Assembly (NCBI GenBank): GCA_934215475.1
Contig: CAKPZY010000021.1
Span: 1 to 30,691 of the forward strand
DNA from: an uncultured Ligilactobacillus sp.
Lineage (GTDB): Bacteria; Bacillota; Bacilli; Lactobacillales; Lactobacillaceae
DNA: 30,691 nt
Reading direction: 5' to 3'
Part shown: piece by piece, positions 8,626 through 16,886 of the stretch
How the letters are laid out: the number at the start of each line of letters is the position of its first letter
Position numbering within the stretch: position 1 is the stretch's first letter
Made by a program: the position numbers and the translations under genes
The notes under the pieces: generated by a model
Databases searched by the model: none
What the model saw: only the letters and a program-made list of their open reading frames with translations
Told to the model about the DNA's origin: nothing

Positions 8626-8648
8626 TGCATAATAAGGCAGGGTCTTTA

Positions 8649-9425
8649 TTGAAATCTGAAATTTATGTCGTAAGTCACAAAAAAACCAGGATGCCCCCTG
8701 ACCCGATCTACGTACCGCTCCAAGTCGGGACAGCAAAGAGTAATTTTCCTGGTTTTTTACGTGATAATACAGGAGATAATATCTCCGCCAAAAATCAGCA
8801 TTATTGCGAATTGACCGCCCAATATTGGGCAGCTAAAAATCGTCATGCTGATATCAAGGGACTAGTTCATTACCGGCGCTTTTTTTCAAATGGGAAAAAT
8901 CATTTTTTCAGTTCACTTCAACACAAATATGCTGATATCATGACTGAAAAGACTCTGGCAAATCTGATTCCTTCTCATCAGATGATTGTTCCTAAGAAGA
9001 GAAATTATTATATTGAAACTTCTTGGTCACATTATGAGCATGTGCACCATATTAAAGATCTAAAATTGACCAGACAAATTTTAGCCGCAAAGTATCCGGA
9101 TTATTTACCTTCTTTCGATAAAATGGTTCAAAAAAAAGCTGTGCACATGTTTAACATGTTTATTGCAACAGGAGATATCTTTGATTCATATACAGACTGG
9201 CTGATCGATGTTTTAGAAGAAGTCGAAAAACACGCAGACATTTCTGGTTATACTGAGTATGAACAAAGAATTTTCGGATTTATCGGCGAAATATTGTTAG
9301 ATGTCTGGATCGACCACAACCACATCGATTACACTGAACTACCGGTGATGTTTATGGGAAACCAGCACTGGATCAAGAAAATCAGCTCATTTTTGCTGCG
9401 AAAAATTAAAGGGAGACCTGAATAA
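8649..9425 (+). CDS. DUF4422 family glycosyltransferase
   Basis: DUF4422 proteins are found in capsule and exopolysaccharide loci of lactic acid bacteria and streptococci and act as cytosolic glycosyltransferases. The 258-residue protein carries the family signature: SEIYVVSHKK at the N-terminus, DNISAKNQHYCELTAQYW near 42-60 and GLVHYRRFF at 71-79. The frame is open from a TTG at 8622, but that codon lies inside the leader hairpin. The TTG at 8649, preceded by AAGGCAGGG (8634-8642), gives the normal family N-terminus, so I choose it. Its stop overlaps the start of the priming transferase by one base (TAATG), so the two are co-translated. It may add the second sugar onto the primed lipid. The donor sugar is unknown. 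Confidence 0.82.
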   Translation: MKSEIYVVSHKKTRMPPDPIYVPLQVGTAKSNFPGFLRDNTGDNISAKNQHYCELTAQYWAAKNRHADIKGLVHYRRFFSNGKNHFFSSLQHKYADIMTEKTLANLIPSHQMIVPKKRNYYIETSWSHYEHVHHIKDLKLTRQILAAKYPDYLPSFDKMVQKKAVHMFNMFIATGDIFDSYTDWLIDVLEEVEKHADISGYTEYEQRIFGFIGEILLDVWIDHNHIDYTELPVMFMGNQHWIKKISSFLLRKIKGRPE

Positions 9426-10093
9426 TGATGCCACCTACAAACGAGGAAGCACCAGAAATGTCTAAAAGGATTGGACACATATGTTACCTTGGTGTAAAAC
9501 GTTTATTTGATATCATCATTTCCATTGTTGCGTTATTTTTTGTAGGATTAATATCAATTGTGATTTTTTTCATTGATAGTTTTGGTGATAACAAGGGACC
9601 CGTTTTTTTCAAACAAAGACGGATCGGTAAAAATCATCGAGTATTTTACATTTACAAGTACCGTTCAATGGTAGTGAACGCCGACAGAAAGTTAAAAGCG
9701 AACAAGAAGCTTCATAAGTTATATGTTAAAAACAATTATAAACTTCCGCCTGAAAAAGATCCGCGGATCACGCGTTTCGGCAAGTTCCTACGAAAATCAT
9801 CGGTGGATGAGCTGCCGCAATTTCTAAATATCCTTAAGGGTGAAATGTCTCTGGTGGGCCCCCGTCCGATCGTGGATGAAGAATTAAAGGTATATGGAGA
9901 TCAAGCGGATAAATTTTTATCAGTTACTCCTGGGGCTATGGGCTACTGGCAGGCTTCTGGCCGCAGTAGGATCGCGTATCCGCGTCGTTGTAAATATGAA
10001 TTATACTATGTTGATCACGCATCACTTATCTTCGACCTGAAAGTTATCTTTAAATCCGTTGTCAGCATCTTCAAGGGCGATGGAGCATACTAA
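9425..10093 (+). CDS. Priming undecaprenyl-phosphate sugar phosphotransferase
   Basis: It starts repeat-unit synthesis by moving a sugar-1-phosphate from a UDP-sugar to undecaprenyl phosphate at the inner face of the membrane. The 222-residue protein is of the short type: one N-terminal hydrophobic hairpin (after KRLFDIIIS) and the complete catalytic domain, with FKQRRIGKNHRVFYIYKYRS, RFGKFLRKSSVDELPQ, GEMSLVGPRPIV and TPGAMGYWQASGRS. It lacks the four-helix N-terminal part of WbaP-like enzymes. GGGAG (9411-9415) is nine bases before the ATG, and the gene overlaps its upstream neighbour. Whether it loads glucose, galactose or an N-acetylhexosamine cannot be decided by eye. It is the only priming enzyme seen, so it probably serves all the downstream GTs. 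Confidence 0.92.
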   Translation: MMPPTNEEAPEMSKRIGHICYLGVKRLFDIIISIVALFFVGLISIVIFFIDSFGDNKGPVFFKQRRIGKNHRVFYIYKYRSMVVNADRKLKANKKLHKLYVKNNYKLPPEKDPRITRFGKFLRKSSVDELPQFLNILKGEMSLVGPRPIVDEELKVYGDQADKFLSVTPGAMGYWQASGRSRIAYPRRCKYELYYVDHASLIFDLKVIFKSVVSIFKGDGAY

Positions 10094-10133
10094 CTTTAAA
10101 CATAGCTTCGCTTTCATTAAAAAACATAACATT

Positions 10134-10171
10134 AAAGCCAGCAAGCGTTGTTTCCAACACTTGCTGGCTTT
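10134..10171. terminator. Bidirectional terminator between the two polysaccharide operons
   Basis: AAAGCCAGCAAGCGTTG (10134-10150) and CAACACTTGCTGGCTTT (10155-10171) form a 17-bp stem with one mismatch and a TTTC loop. The flanks are A-rich on the left and T-rich on the right. It separates the convergent priming-transferase gene and GT2 gene. Confidence 0.9.
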
Positions 10172-10179
10172 TACATTTA

Positions 10180-11178
10180 TTACTTTTGAACCAACAAATA
10201 AACCAGCTTGTTCAAATGACAAGCCAAGATCAGATCCCAGGCCTTGCCCCTAATGGTGGCAGTTTGTCGGTATTCTGGATAATCCCATAATCTTAGCAAG
10301 GATCCGAGGCTCTGTTTCTTAGAAAAACGCAGCCTTGCACGTAAATAACCAGCAATATGGAGCAAGTGCGCTTGGTCTAAGTCATATGTCTGACATACAA
10401 TTTCAAAGGCGTTCGATAATTGTTTAAATTGGCGTATCTTACCTTGACGGGCATGCTCAAATGATCGAACCTTACTCTTTGCACTCCAATCGGAACTAAC
10501 TCCTAAAGTGTTGTCACCATGCATCCGATATGCCATTAATGACTCATTCAGAAACCTGCATCCTCCAGTCCCTGAAGCCAATAAATTAAGAAACCAGTCA
10601 TGGGGTAATTCAAAATTATACTTGGCTACAAACACATCCCTAAGTTCTTTGGTGATACACGTCGAACAGCCCGGTGAAATATTACGTTTGATAATGTCAT
10701 CTAGCGAAAAATTGTTTAATTTCTGCAAAGGTCGTTCTGAATATAAAAAATTAGCATTATAAAAATTCTTTCTTGCCGGAAGGTCAATAGGATGATCTTT
10801 TCCGTCGATCAGGCGGATCAGAGAATTTAAACTTTTGATTGAGCGATCTTTTTCCATAATTTCGGTCATTATACTAATTTTATTCGGATCCCATTTATCA
10901 TCTTGATCAGCCAGGAAAATAATATCACCAGTGGCTTTTTTTAATAGGTTATAAAAATTTTTTTGGTACCCTTGATTGTTTTGAGCAGTAAAAAAATGCC
11001 AATTTTCTAAATTATTATGTTTAATAAAATCGGCAATTAACTCTGCCGTCTGATCTGTAGACCGATCATCACAGATAATTACTTCGTCTGGTTGCCTGGT
11101 TTGATCTTTGATCGACTCTAATTGCTCACTGACAAATCTTTCACCATTATATGCGGCAACGACCACAGAAACTTTCAT
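10180..11178 (-). CDS. GT2 glycosyltransferase, RgpB-like
   Basis: This inverting GT-A glycosyltransferase probably adds one sugar of the repeat unit at the cytosolic membrane face. In its 332 residues, VVVAAYNGERFVSEQLESI opens the nucleotide-binding fold, CDDRSTDQT follows near 37-44 and LADQDDKW (89-96) is the metal-binding DxDD region. Further on come SPGCSTCI and LPHDWF with MAYRMHGDNT, a pattern seen in rhamnosyltransferases of the RgpB type. The frame is open from a TTG at 11193. I take the ATG at 11178 because MKVSVVVAAYNG is the family start and GGGGCGAG precedes it. It is the last gene of the seven-gene minus-strand operon and is paralogous to the GT2 gene at 12212. Rhamnose as donor is a guess from similarity and the rfb genes. 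Confidence 0.82.
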   Translation of the reverse strand: MKVSVVVAAYNGERFVSEQLESIKDQTRQPDEVIICDDRSTDQTAELIADFIKHNNLENWHFFTAQNNQGYQKNFYNLLKKATGDIIFLADQDDKWDPNKISIMTEIMEKDRSIKSLNSLIRLIDGKDHPIDLPARKNFYNANFLYSERPLQKLNNFSLDDIIKRNISPGCSTCITKELRDVFVAKYNFELPHDWFLNLLASGTGGCRFLNESLMAYRMHGDNTLGVSSDWSAKSKVRSFEHARQGKIRQFKQLSNAFEIVCQTYDLDQAHLLHIAGYLRARLRFSKKQSLGSLLRLWDYPEYRQTATIRGKAWDLILACHLNKLVYLLVQK

Positions 11179-11194
11179 CGATTCTCGCCCCAAA

Positions 11195-12193
11195 CTATGC
11201 TTTGTCTACTGCTTCTAATGCTCTATGAGTATAGTATCCTTTTCGCAGCCTAACCGCCATCTGAGATACATTGCGTTTCATTTGTTGGTATCTTTCTTCA
11301 CTGACACCGTCTAAAACGGAGTCTAATTCAGTCAGCTCACTAACAACAACACCAATATCATTGTCTAAAACAAAATCTGCCAAAGCTGCCTGGTCCCAAA
11401 TCACTATGGGAATCCCCGAACTAATATAAAGAGAAGTTTTATGCGGATTATTAAAAAGCAAATAATGCCCAAAAACGCCTGCACAGGTCTCAACACTCGG
11501 ACCGTCCCAAATCAAACCATAATTTTGCGTCAAGTGCGCAGTCAGCTCAGTGGGAGGATACTGTCCAGCATAAATAGTATTTTCACCATGTTCAGTGGGC
11601 ATATTAGAACCAAAGACATAGAACTTATTCTTAGTCCTCAGCTTTTTAATGAATCCTGACTTGAATAAATTTCCAGCAAAGCAAACTGTCCTGTTATAGG
11701 GTTGTTCTGATTGAATTGGCTGTGGATTATCATAATCAAAGATCTTTAAAACTACCTTTTCTGTGGTCACACCATGATCAGATAACCACTGCTTCATCTT
11801 GGTATTATGTACGATCAGCAAATTAGCCGTGTTGAAAAGATCCAATTCCCACTTAACAGTCGCATCATCTGACCCGCTTTGTAAACCTTGAATATCATGG
11901 ATCCAGATAACCAGCTTTCCCTGGATCTTTTGCTTTAACTTTGCCATAAACTTTCCAACCATATACCGCGATGGTATAGGATATTGTATAATTACATTGT
12001 CGATTTGATCTGCCTTAAAAAACTTCATCATTTTGAAATTGGCATAGTATAATTTGGCCAGCTTATTGGGCTGATAAGGGTCGATCTTAAACGGAATATA
12101 GCCATCTTCTTTGGCAAATTTTATGATGTCTTCCTTGGCCTTACTGCCGCCCATTTGTCCTGGATCATTTGAACTTACAATATAATTTGCCAT
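11195..12193 (-). CDS. Galactofuranosyltransferase-like protein (WbbI/Gtf3 type)
   Basis: The 332-residue protein resembles the family of beta-1,6-galactofuranosyltransferases and Gtf3-like GT-B enzymes. The N-terminus has SSNDPGQMGGSKAKEDI, a typical opening. IIQYPIPSRY and KLVIWIHDIQGLQ follow, then FAGNLFKSGFI at the start of the C-terminal Rossmann domain. The donor-site region is NNPHKTSLYISSGIPIVIWDQAALADFV. A UDP-galactopyranose mutase gene (glf) heads the same operon, so use of UDP-galactofuranose is reasonable, although Gtf3 relatives can use UDP-glucose instead. It sits 16 bases upstream of the next GT2 start and 18 bases after the previous gene. The family call is fairly firm; the exact donor is inferred. 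Confidence 0.75.
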   Translation of the reverse strand: MANYIVSSNDPGQMGGSKAKEDIIKFAKEDGYIPFKIDPYQPNKLAKLYYANFKMMKFFKADQIDNVIIQYPIPSRYMVGKFMAKLKQKIQGKLVIWIHDIQGLQSGSDDATVKWELDLFNTANLLIVHNTKMKQWLSDHGVTTEKVVLKIFDYDNPQPIQSEQPYNRTVCFAGNLFKSGFIKKLRTKNKFYVFGSNMPTEHGENTIYAGQYPPTELTAHLTQNYGLIWDGPSVETCAGVFGHYLLFNNPHKTSLYISSGIPIVIWDQAALADFVLDNDIGVVVSELTELDSVLDGVSEERYQQMKRNVSQMAVRLRKGYYTHRALEAVDKA

Positions 12194-12211
12194 AACTTAC
12201 TCCTTACAAAT

Positions 12212-13141
12212 TCACTTACGTTTGATAAATAGCAGGTACCAATCGCCTAAATACTGGCGATAACGCGGAAAACAATCCCAATAAAGTGCCAATTTGATCC
12301 CAGTCAAAATGCTCCGAGTTTCATAAAACCTTGTCCGTACATTCAACCACTTGGTGTCACGTTTTAATACCGTCGCTTGCGTCTTCTTATTCTTGTGGAC
12401 ATCCTCGTTTAGAAAACGTGTCAATGTATCATTAAAGCTTTTAGCAAAGTGTATCCATTTTTTCTTCTCACCAATAGTCTTTAAGTCTTTGCTTTCTTTA
12501 GAGAACGCACTGGTATTATGTTTGCGCCACCAAATCAACGAATCTGTATAAGTATATAAACCTTCATCAAAAGCAGCTAAACGCCACACTAGTGCATCAT
12601 GGGGGTAATTTGCCTGCCAATACTTCTTACTCAGCTCAATGATCTTACGGGAAGTACAATGCGTACACCCTGGGCTTTGAACAAGCAAATAATTTGGCTT
12701 CAAATCAATTTTGTGCAATTGTTTATCATTTGTCCAAGGCTGTGGCTTTTTCATTCCCTTGTCATTAAATTCTATGTAGTTCGAAGTTAATAAATCTATC
12801 TCAGGGTGTTGTTCCATCAAGGCTGCCATCAATTTAACCTTGTCCTCGCGCCACAAGTCATCTTGGTCACATGTGAAAACGATGTCACCTGATGCAGCCC
12901 ACATAGCTTCCATGAAGTTGCGACGCCAGCCTTTATTCTTTTGATTGACGGAAATGCGCCAAGAATCGCTGAGGTCATAATTATTGATATACTCACTCAC
13001 AATTTTCGCAGTCTGATCCGTTGACTGATCGTCAAAAATGAGTACTTCATCTGCGGGACGAACTTGCTTCCTGATAGAATCAAGCTGGTCTCTTATATAT
13101 TTTTCTCCATTATAAGTAGAAATTACAACCGAAGTTTTCAT
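12212..13141 (-). CDS. GT2 glycosyltransferase, RgpB-like paralogue
   Basis: A 309-residue GT-A enzyme with VVISTYNGEKYIRDQLDSI at the N-terminus, FDDQSTDQT near 37-44 and CDQDDLW at 91-97 (metal and nucleotide-sugar binding). Then come SPGCTHCTSRKI and YPHDALVWRLAAF, ending in WWRKHNTSAF. Every one of these blocks has a counterpart in the GT2 gene at 10180, so the two arose by duplication and probably add similar sugars or make similar linkages. It is in the middle of the glf-wzx-wzy operon, eight bases after the preceding GT2 gene. The donor is unknown; rhamnose is a candidate. Confidence 0.82.
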   Translation of the reverse strand: MKTSVVISTYNGEKYIRDQLDSIRKQVRPADEVLIFDDQSTDQTAKIVSEYINNYDLSDSWRISVNQKNKGWRRNFMEAMWAASGDIVFTCDQDDLWREDKVKLMAALMEQHPEIDLLTSNYIEFNDKGMKKPQPWTNDKQLHKIDLKPNYLLVQSPGCTHCTSRKIIELSKKYWQANYPHDALVWRLAAFDEGLYTYTDSLIWWRKHNTSAFSKESKDLKTIGEKKKWIHFAKSFNDTLTRFLNEDVHKNKKTQATVLKRDTKWLNVRTRFYETRSILTGIKLALYWDCFPRYRQYLGDWYLLFIKRK

Positions 13142-13149
13142 GCTTACTT

Positions 13150-14154
13150 TTACCTCTTCTTACGAAATAGTTTACTTTTCTTCGCAAATTCGTATAACTG
13201 CCAAACTTTACTATATATAGGATAACCCAGGTTTAACATATGGTAAGCGATCTTGTCTCTCCGAGGTGTACGCGGGTCACTCAATACTTCATTTTCGTGC
13301 TCTTTCAAAAATTTAATTATTTGCTTTTTTTCTGCCACAGCAGCTTTTGTCCCCAGCATTTGATTTAACGTACTAAATCGCGCATATGTCTGGCGCCGCA
13401 AAGTAGCTTTCTGTAACTGTGGGTAATTCGCATTGACGTAGCCTGCCATTTGATCAGTCATTTTCAATAGATCCAACTTGCCTGCATTAAAACTCGAAGT
13501 TGTAATAGAATCTTCTCTTAAAACATAAAAATATTTCGGCTTAAATCCGCATGCCACTGTTTGACACTGATCAAATAATAGATATGTTGTCGCTATATCT
13601 TCAAAAAGACTCCCTACCGGGAACCGGACGTGATCATACAGTTCTTTCCGGCCTAATTTTGCATATGCACAAGTGTCAACTAAATCATGGTAGCACATTT
13701 TTTCAATACACTTTTCACCAGAGAGCACTTGCTCAGATCCATCTCCTTGATTCACTTGCTTGCCATTTGTCGAATACACATCCATCAAAGAACAAATTGC
13801 TAAAGGAGAGTTAAAGTCATCGTTTTTTAGTAGTCTATATAAGTATTCGACGTAGTCTTTTGCCACAAAATCGTCAGAATCAACAAAAGACAAATATTCA
13901 CCTGTCGCGACTTCGATTCCTTTATTCCTAGCTGAAGACAGCCCGGCATTAGACTGATGAATGATTTTGATTCGTTCATCTTGTACAGAGTAATCATCAA
14001 TAATCTTACCTGAACCATCAGTAGAGCCATCATCAATAAGTATTATCTCTAGATTTGCGTATGTCTGTGCAATAACCGAATCCATGCATCTACGAATGTA
14101 ATTGGACACATTATAAACTGGTACAATGATGCTTATCAAGGGAATCTTTGCCAT
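13150..14154 (-). CDS. GT2 glycosyltransferase
   Basis: This 334-residue GT-A protein belongs to the large EpsJ/CpsJ-like group found in most exopolysaccharide loci. The N-terminal half has IIVPVYNVSNYIRRCMDSV, LIDDGSTDGSG near 39-49, NAGLSSARNKGIEVATGEY and FVDSDDFV (90-97), the full canonical set. The C-terminal half is less conserved and includes a basic tail (KKSKLFRKKR) that may rest on the membrane. GAGGTGA precedes the ATG. A 73-base gap separates it from wzy upstream, with no terminator visible, so I treat it as co-transcribed. The donor sugar (often galactose, glucose or N-acetylglucosamine in this group) cannot be determined. Confidence 0.85.
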   Translation of the reverse strand: MAKIPLISIIVPVYNVSNYIRRCMDSVIAQTYANLEIILIDDGSTDGSGKIIDDYSVQDERIKIIHQSNAGLSSARNKGIEVATGEYLSFVDSDDFVAKDYVEYLYRLLKNDDFNSPLAICSLMDVYSTNGKQVNQGDGSEQVLSGEKCIEKMCYHDLVDTCAYAKLGRKELYDHVRFPVGSLFEDIATTYLLFDQCQTVACGFKPKYFYVLREDSITTSSFNAGKLDLLKMTDQMAGYVNANYPQLQKATLRRQTYARFSTLNQMLGTKAAVAEKKQIIKFLKEHENEVLSDPRTPRRDKIAYHMLNLGYPIYSKVWQLYEFAKKSKLFRKKR

Positions 14155-14227
14155 TTTTTCACCTCATCTAAAAATAACATATTATTGACGGGCTATGTGA
14201 CTTTCCATCGTAGTAACAGTTGTAAAG

Positions 14228-15442
14228 TCAGATAAAGTTAATTTTTTTCCTGTTAAGTTGAAGAAAAGTGTCTTGTTTAAACCAACTCAAATTGGAAAAA
14301 AGAGCCATAAACATGATATTAAATGATAGTTCATCCATATGGTGATCAATCAATGAACTCAATACAACCAGGATCAAAGCGATTTCCAGAGCTAAAAATC
14401 CATTATTCATAAATTTTTTTGACAAAAAACAAATCATCCACACGACTATTACAAAAGCTACGGATCCGTTCATCATCAAAATACGCAAAAAACTGCAGTC
14501 GATGAAAAAATAGTCGAATGGCCCATGATGGATCCCACCGTTGCCATTCTGCGGTACAAACTGACCAAAGGTTTTCACGTTATATTTAACAAATGCCTTA
14601 TGTCCCGTACTCAACCGCCCAGATAATGCTTTGTCGATCAGAGCAAACACTGGATTGCTTCCCGAATAAATGTATGTCAGGCCAATAACACCAGCTATTC
14701 CCAATACACCAATAACAGAAATAATTGTATTGCCAACAAAATTTAAGAAATTAGCCAACGACCGATAAAAAAGAGCGGCCAAGAGTGTCAAAAGCATCAA
14801 AATCAAATCAAGTCTGGTATTGGTGACCGTAAAAATCAAAATAGTGAACGCCAGGCAAGCGATAAATTCAGGTAAATTCAACCTAAATCTGCGATAAACA
14901 ATATAAAAGAGCTGTAAATAAAACGCACGAGAAGCCAAGTCCGTTGGAAAAACCATACCCAGAGCAAAACGGACACCAGGATCACCGTTGCGGCTATTAG
15001 TCATGTTCATAATTAAGCCAAAATGTGCTGATATGAAAGTAATTATAAGACCAGTTACAATAGCAATTAAAAACAATCTAATGATGTTTTCCATCTTTAT
15101 GTTTTGCGCGGCCACCATAAGCAGAAAATAATAAATCAATTCCCAGTGTCCTGTATGCTGACAGCTTACTAGAATCAAGAGCCCAACTGCAGTATATAAA
15201 GCTAGTTCATGCCAGTTTTTGAACTTATTAAAAAGTAAGATCTTGGCAAATGCCAGAACACCAGCAACCATAAAGATCCTATACGGAAAGGAATCCGATG
15301 GATATTTAACAATAAACATAGTTCCTTGAGAAAACTGGGTGATCATGTAAATGATAAATGAGATCCAAAATAAGAGGTTTCCCCATATTGGTGAAACCCG
15401 CAGTTTTTCCATCCAATGATCTCTTAGAGTAACAACATCCAT
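14228..15442 (-). CDS. wzy: Polysaccharide polymerase (Wzy-like), copy 1
   Basis: A 404-residue integral membrane protein with about ten hydrophobic segments and no soluble enzyme domain, placed directly after wzx. This is the position and make-up of an O-antigen/EPS polymerase, which joins lipid-linked repeat units at the outer face. Conserved short blocks are PTDLASR (166-172), TNTRLD (207-212), ALSGRL (272-277), YFFIDCSFLRIL (311-322) and SSLIDHHMDELSFNIMF (362-378). The region between ALSGR and the FID motif would be the large external loop. All these blocks recur in the protein encoded at 19707-20879. It is ten bases downstream of wzx with an AGGAGG-type site. Wzy families diverge strongly, so the assignment rests on topology, context and the paralogue. 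Confidence 0.78.
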   Translation of the reverse strand: MDVVTLRDHWMEKLRVSPIWGNLLFWISFIIYMITQFSQGTMFIVKYPSDSFPYRIFMVAGVLAFAKILLFNKFKNWHELALYTAVGLLILVSCQHTGHWELIYYFLLMVAAQNIKMENIIRLFLIAIVTGLIITFISAHFGLIMNMTNSRNGDPGVRFALGMVFPTDLASRAFYLQLFYIVYRRFRLNLPEFIACLAFTILIFTVTNTRLDLILMLLTLLAALFYRSLANFLNFVGNTIISVIGVLGIAGVIGLTYIYSGSNPVFALIDKALSGRLSTGHKAFVKYNVKTFGQFVPQNGNGGIHHGPFDYFFIDCSFLRILMMNGSVAFVIVVWMICFLSKKFMNNGFLALEIALILVVLSSLIDHHMDELSFNIMFMALFSNLSWFKQDTFLQLNRKKINFI

Positions 15443-15452
15443 AATGTTCCTC

Positions 15453-16880
15453 CTACTTTTTTCTTATCGAAGCTAGCAATTCTTTACCTTTTTTAACAAT
15501 AGTCGGTCTCAATATTAAAATCATCACCACATATATGATCATACCAAGCAACACTTCAGCAAAGATACTTATAATACTAGTGTGTAAAGTTACGTTTAGT
15601 TTGAAGACTGGTAAGAACATCACAAATCCCGCCAAGAGATACTTAGGAACATTAAAGAATAATTTTTTGTAATTGACATTCTTTCTAATGACCCAAAGCT
15701 GATAGCCTGTCACACAAGCCTCAGAAATTACTGTTGCGACAATAGCACCATTCAGGGACTTAAAATAGATCAGCGGAACATTGATGATGATGTTGACTAT
15801 GGCCCCGATGGTTACAGAAATAGTATATTCTTTATTGTGATTCGTAGGCAACAAATATTGCTGGCCGATGGCATTACTCCACCCAATTAGCATAATAACT
15901 GGAGTTTCATACAGCATCGCTTTCCCAACCGGTTCGAACCCAGGACCGTAAAAGTATGGTCCTAAATGCAGGGCAAGTCCAGCTAAACCAAACATCATTG
16001 CAATAGACAGGAAAGAAACAAAGTCAAATGACTCATACAGCATCTTATTAACACCCTTGTTGTCTCCTTTGGCAAAAGCGTTGGAAACGTGCGGTAACAT
16101 GACCATTCCTGTCGCAGTAGCTAAGGCTAAGACAGTTTTAATGATCGTATCAGCATTATTATAGTAACCTGAAAAGACGGTGTCACCAGTAATTTTACCT
16201 AACATCGTTTTATTTAAGACAGCATAAACATTGATCGCTACTTGCGGAATAAATAAGGCCACAGACGGACGCAAATGTCTAAAGGGATGCAGGTCACGAA
16301 TGCGAACCTTTTTAACTATTCCCCTTAAGAAAGGCCATAAAGTCATATTTCCCAAGAAAGATCCCAATCCCAAAATAATTATATACAGGCCTAAGTCCTG
16401 TTTATCTTTAACAAAAAGAACTATGGCGAGGAAAGAGAGGATCTTGACTGCAGTATTCCGGGTGACCGTCTTTTTAAAATCTTCCAATCCCATATAAAGC
16501 CAAGAAATATCTAGGATAACTGCAACCAGATTAATAGATTGAAATAACATCAATACTGGAAATTTACTGATAGGCATGTAAATTAAAAAAGCAATAAATG
16601 TTAAAACAACGGTAAAAGTACGCAAGAGTACTATTTCCCAGAAAGCCTGAGACATTTCTTCTTTATTATCACGCAGATATGCGATTTGCCTATTACCATA
16701 TAGATTAACACCGATACTGCCAAACAGTACGAAATAAGAAATAATCGAATTAGTATATGCATTGATTCCGATACCAGTGTTAGTCAAAACACGACTGGTA
16801 TATGTTGCGGTAATTAGCGGCAAAATAACCAATAAAAGCTGGTAGCCAGCGTTGTAAAGGTAATTATGAACGACCTTCAT
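15453..16880 (-). CDS. wzx: Polysaccharide flippase (Wzx), MOP superfamily
   Basis: It moves undecaprenyl-linked repeat units across the membrane. The 475-residue protein has 12 to 14 hydrophobic segments and starts with NYLYNAGYQLLLVILPLIT, then TYTSRVLTNTGIGINAYTNSI, typical of the RfbX/PST branch. Conserved central blocks such as LFIPQVAINVYAVLNKTMLG and GYYNNADTI, with MLPHVSNAF, also match it. GAGGG at the end of glf serves as its ribosome binding site ten bases before the ATG, so it is coupled to glf. It is the only flippase in the window, although two polymerases are present. Confidence 0.92.
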   Translation of the reverse strand: MKVVHNYLYNAGYQLLLVILPLITATYTSRVLTNTGIGINAYTNSIISYFVLFGSIGVNLYGNRQIAYLRDNKEEMSQAFWEIVLLRTFTVVLTFIAFLIYMPISKFPVLMLFQSINLVAVILDISWLYMGLEDFKKTVTRNTAVKILSFLAIVLFVKDKQDLGLYIIILGLGSFLGNMTLWPFLRGIVKKVRIRDLHPFRHLRPSVALFIPQVAINVYAVLNKTMLGKITGDTVFSGYYNNADTIIKTVLALATATGMVMLPHVSNAFAKGDNKGVNKMLYESFDFVSFLSIAMMFGLAGLALHLGPYFYGPGFEPVGKAMLYETPVIMLIGWSNAIGQQYLLPTNHNKEYTISVTIGAIVNIIINVPLIYFKSLNGAIVATVISEACVTGYQLWVIRKNVNYKKLFFNVPKYLLAGFVMFLPVFKLNVTLHTSIISIFAEVLLGMIIYVVMILILRPTIVKKGKELLASIRKK

Positions 16881-16886
16881 AAGCTT

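Noticed and set aside
8622..8648. Upstream TTG start of the DUF4422 gene
   Set aside because: The codon lies inside the stable leader hairpin and has no ribosome binding site. The TTG at 8649 has one and gives the family N-terminus.
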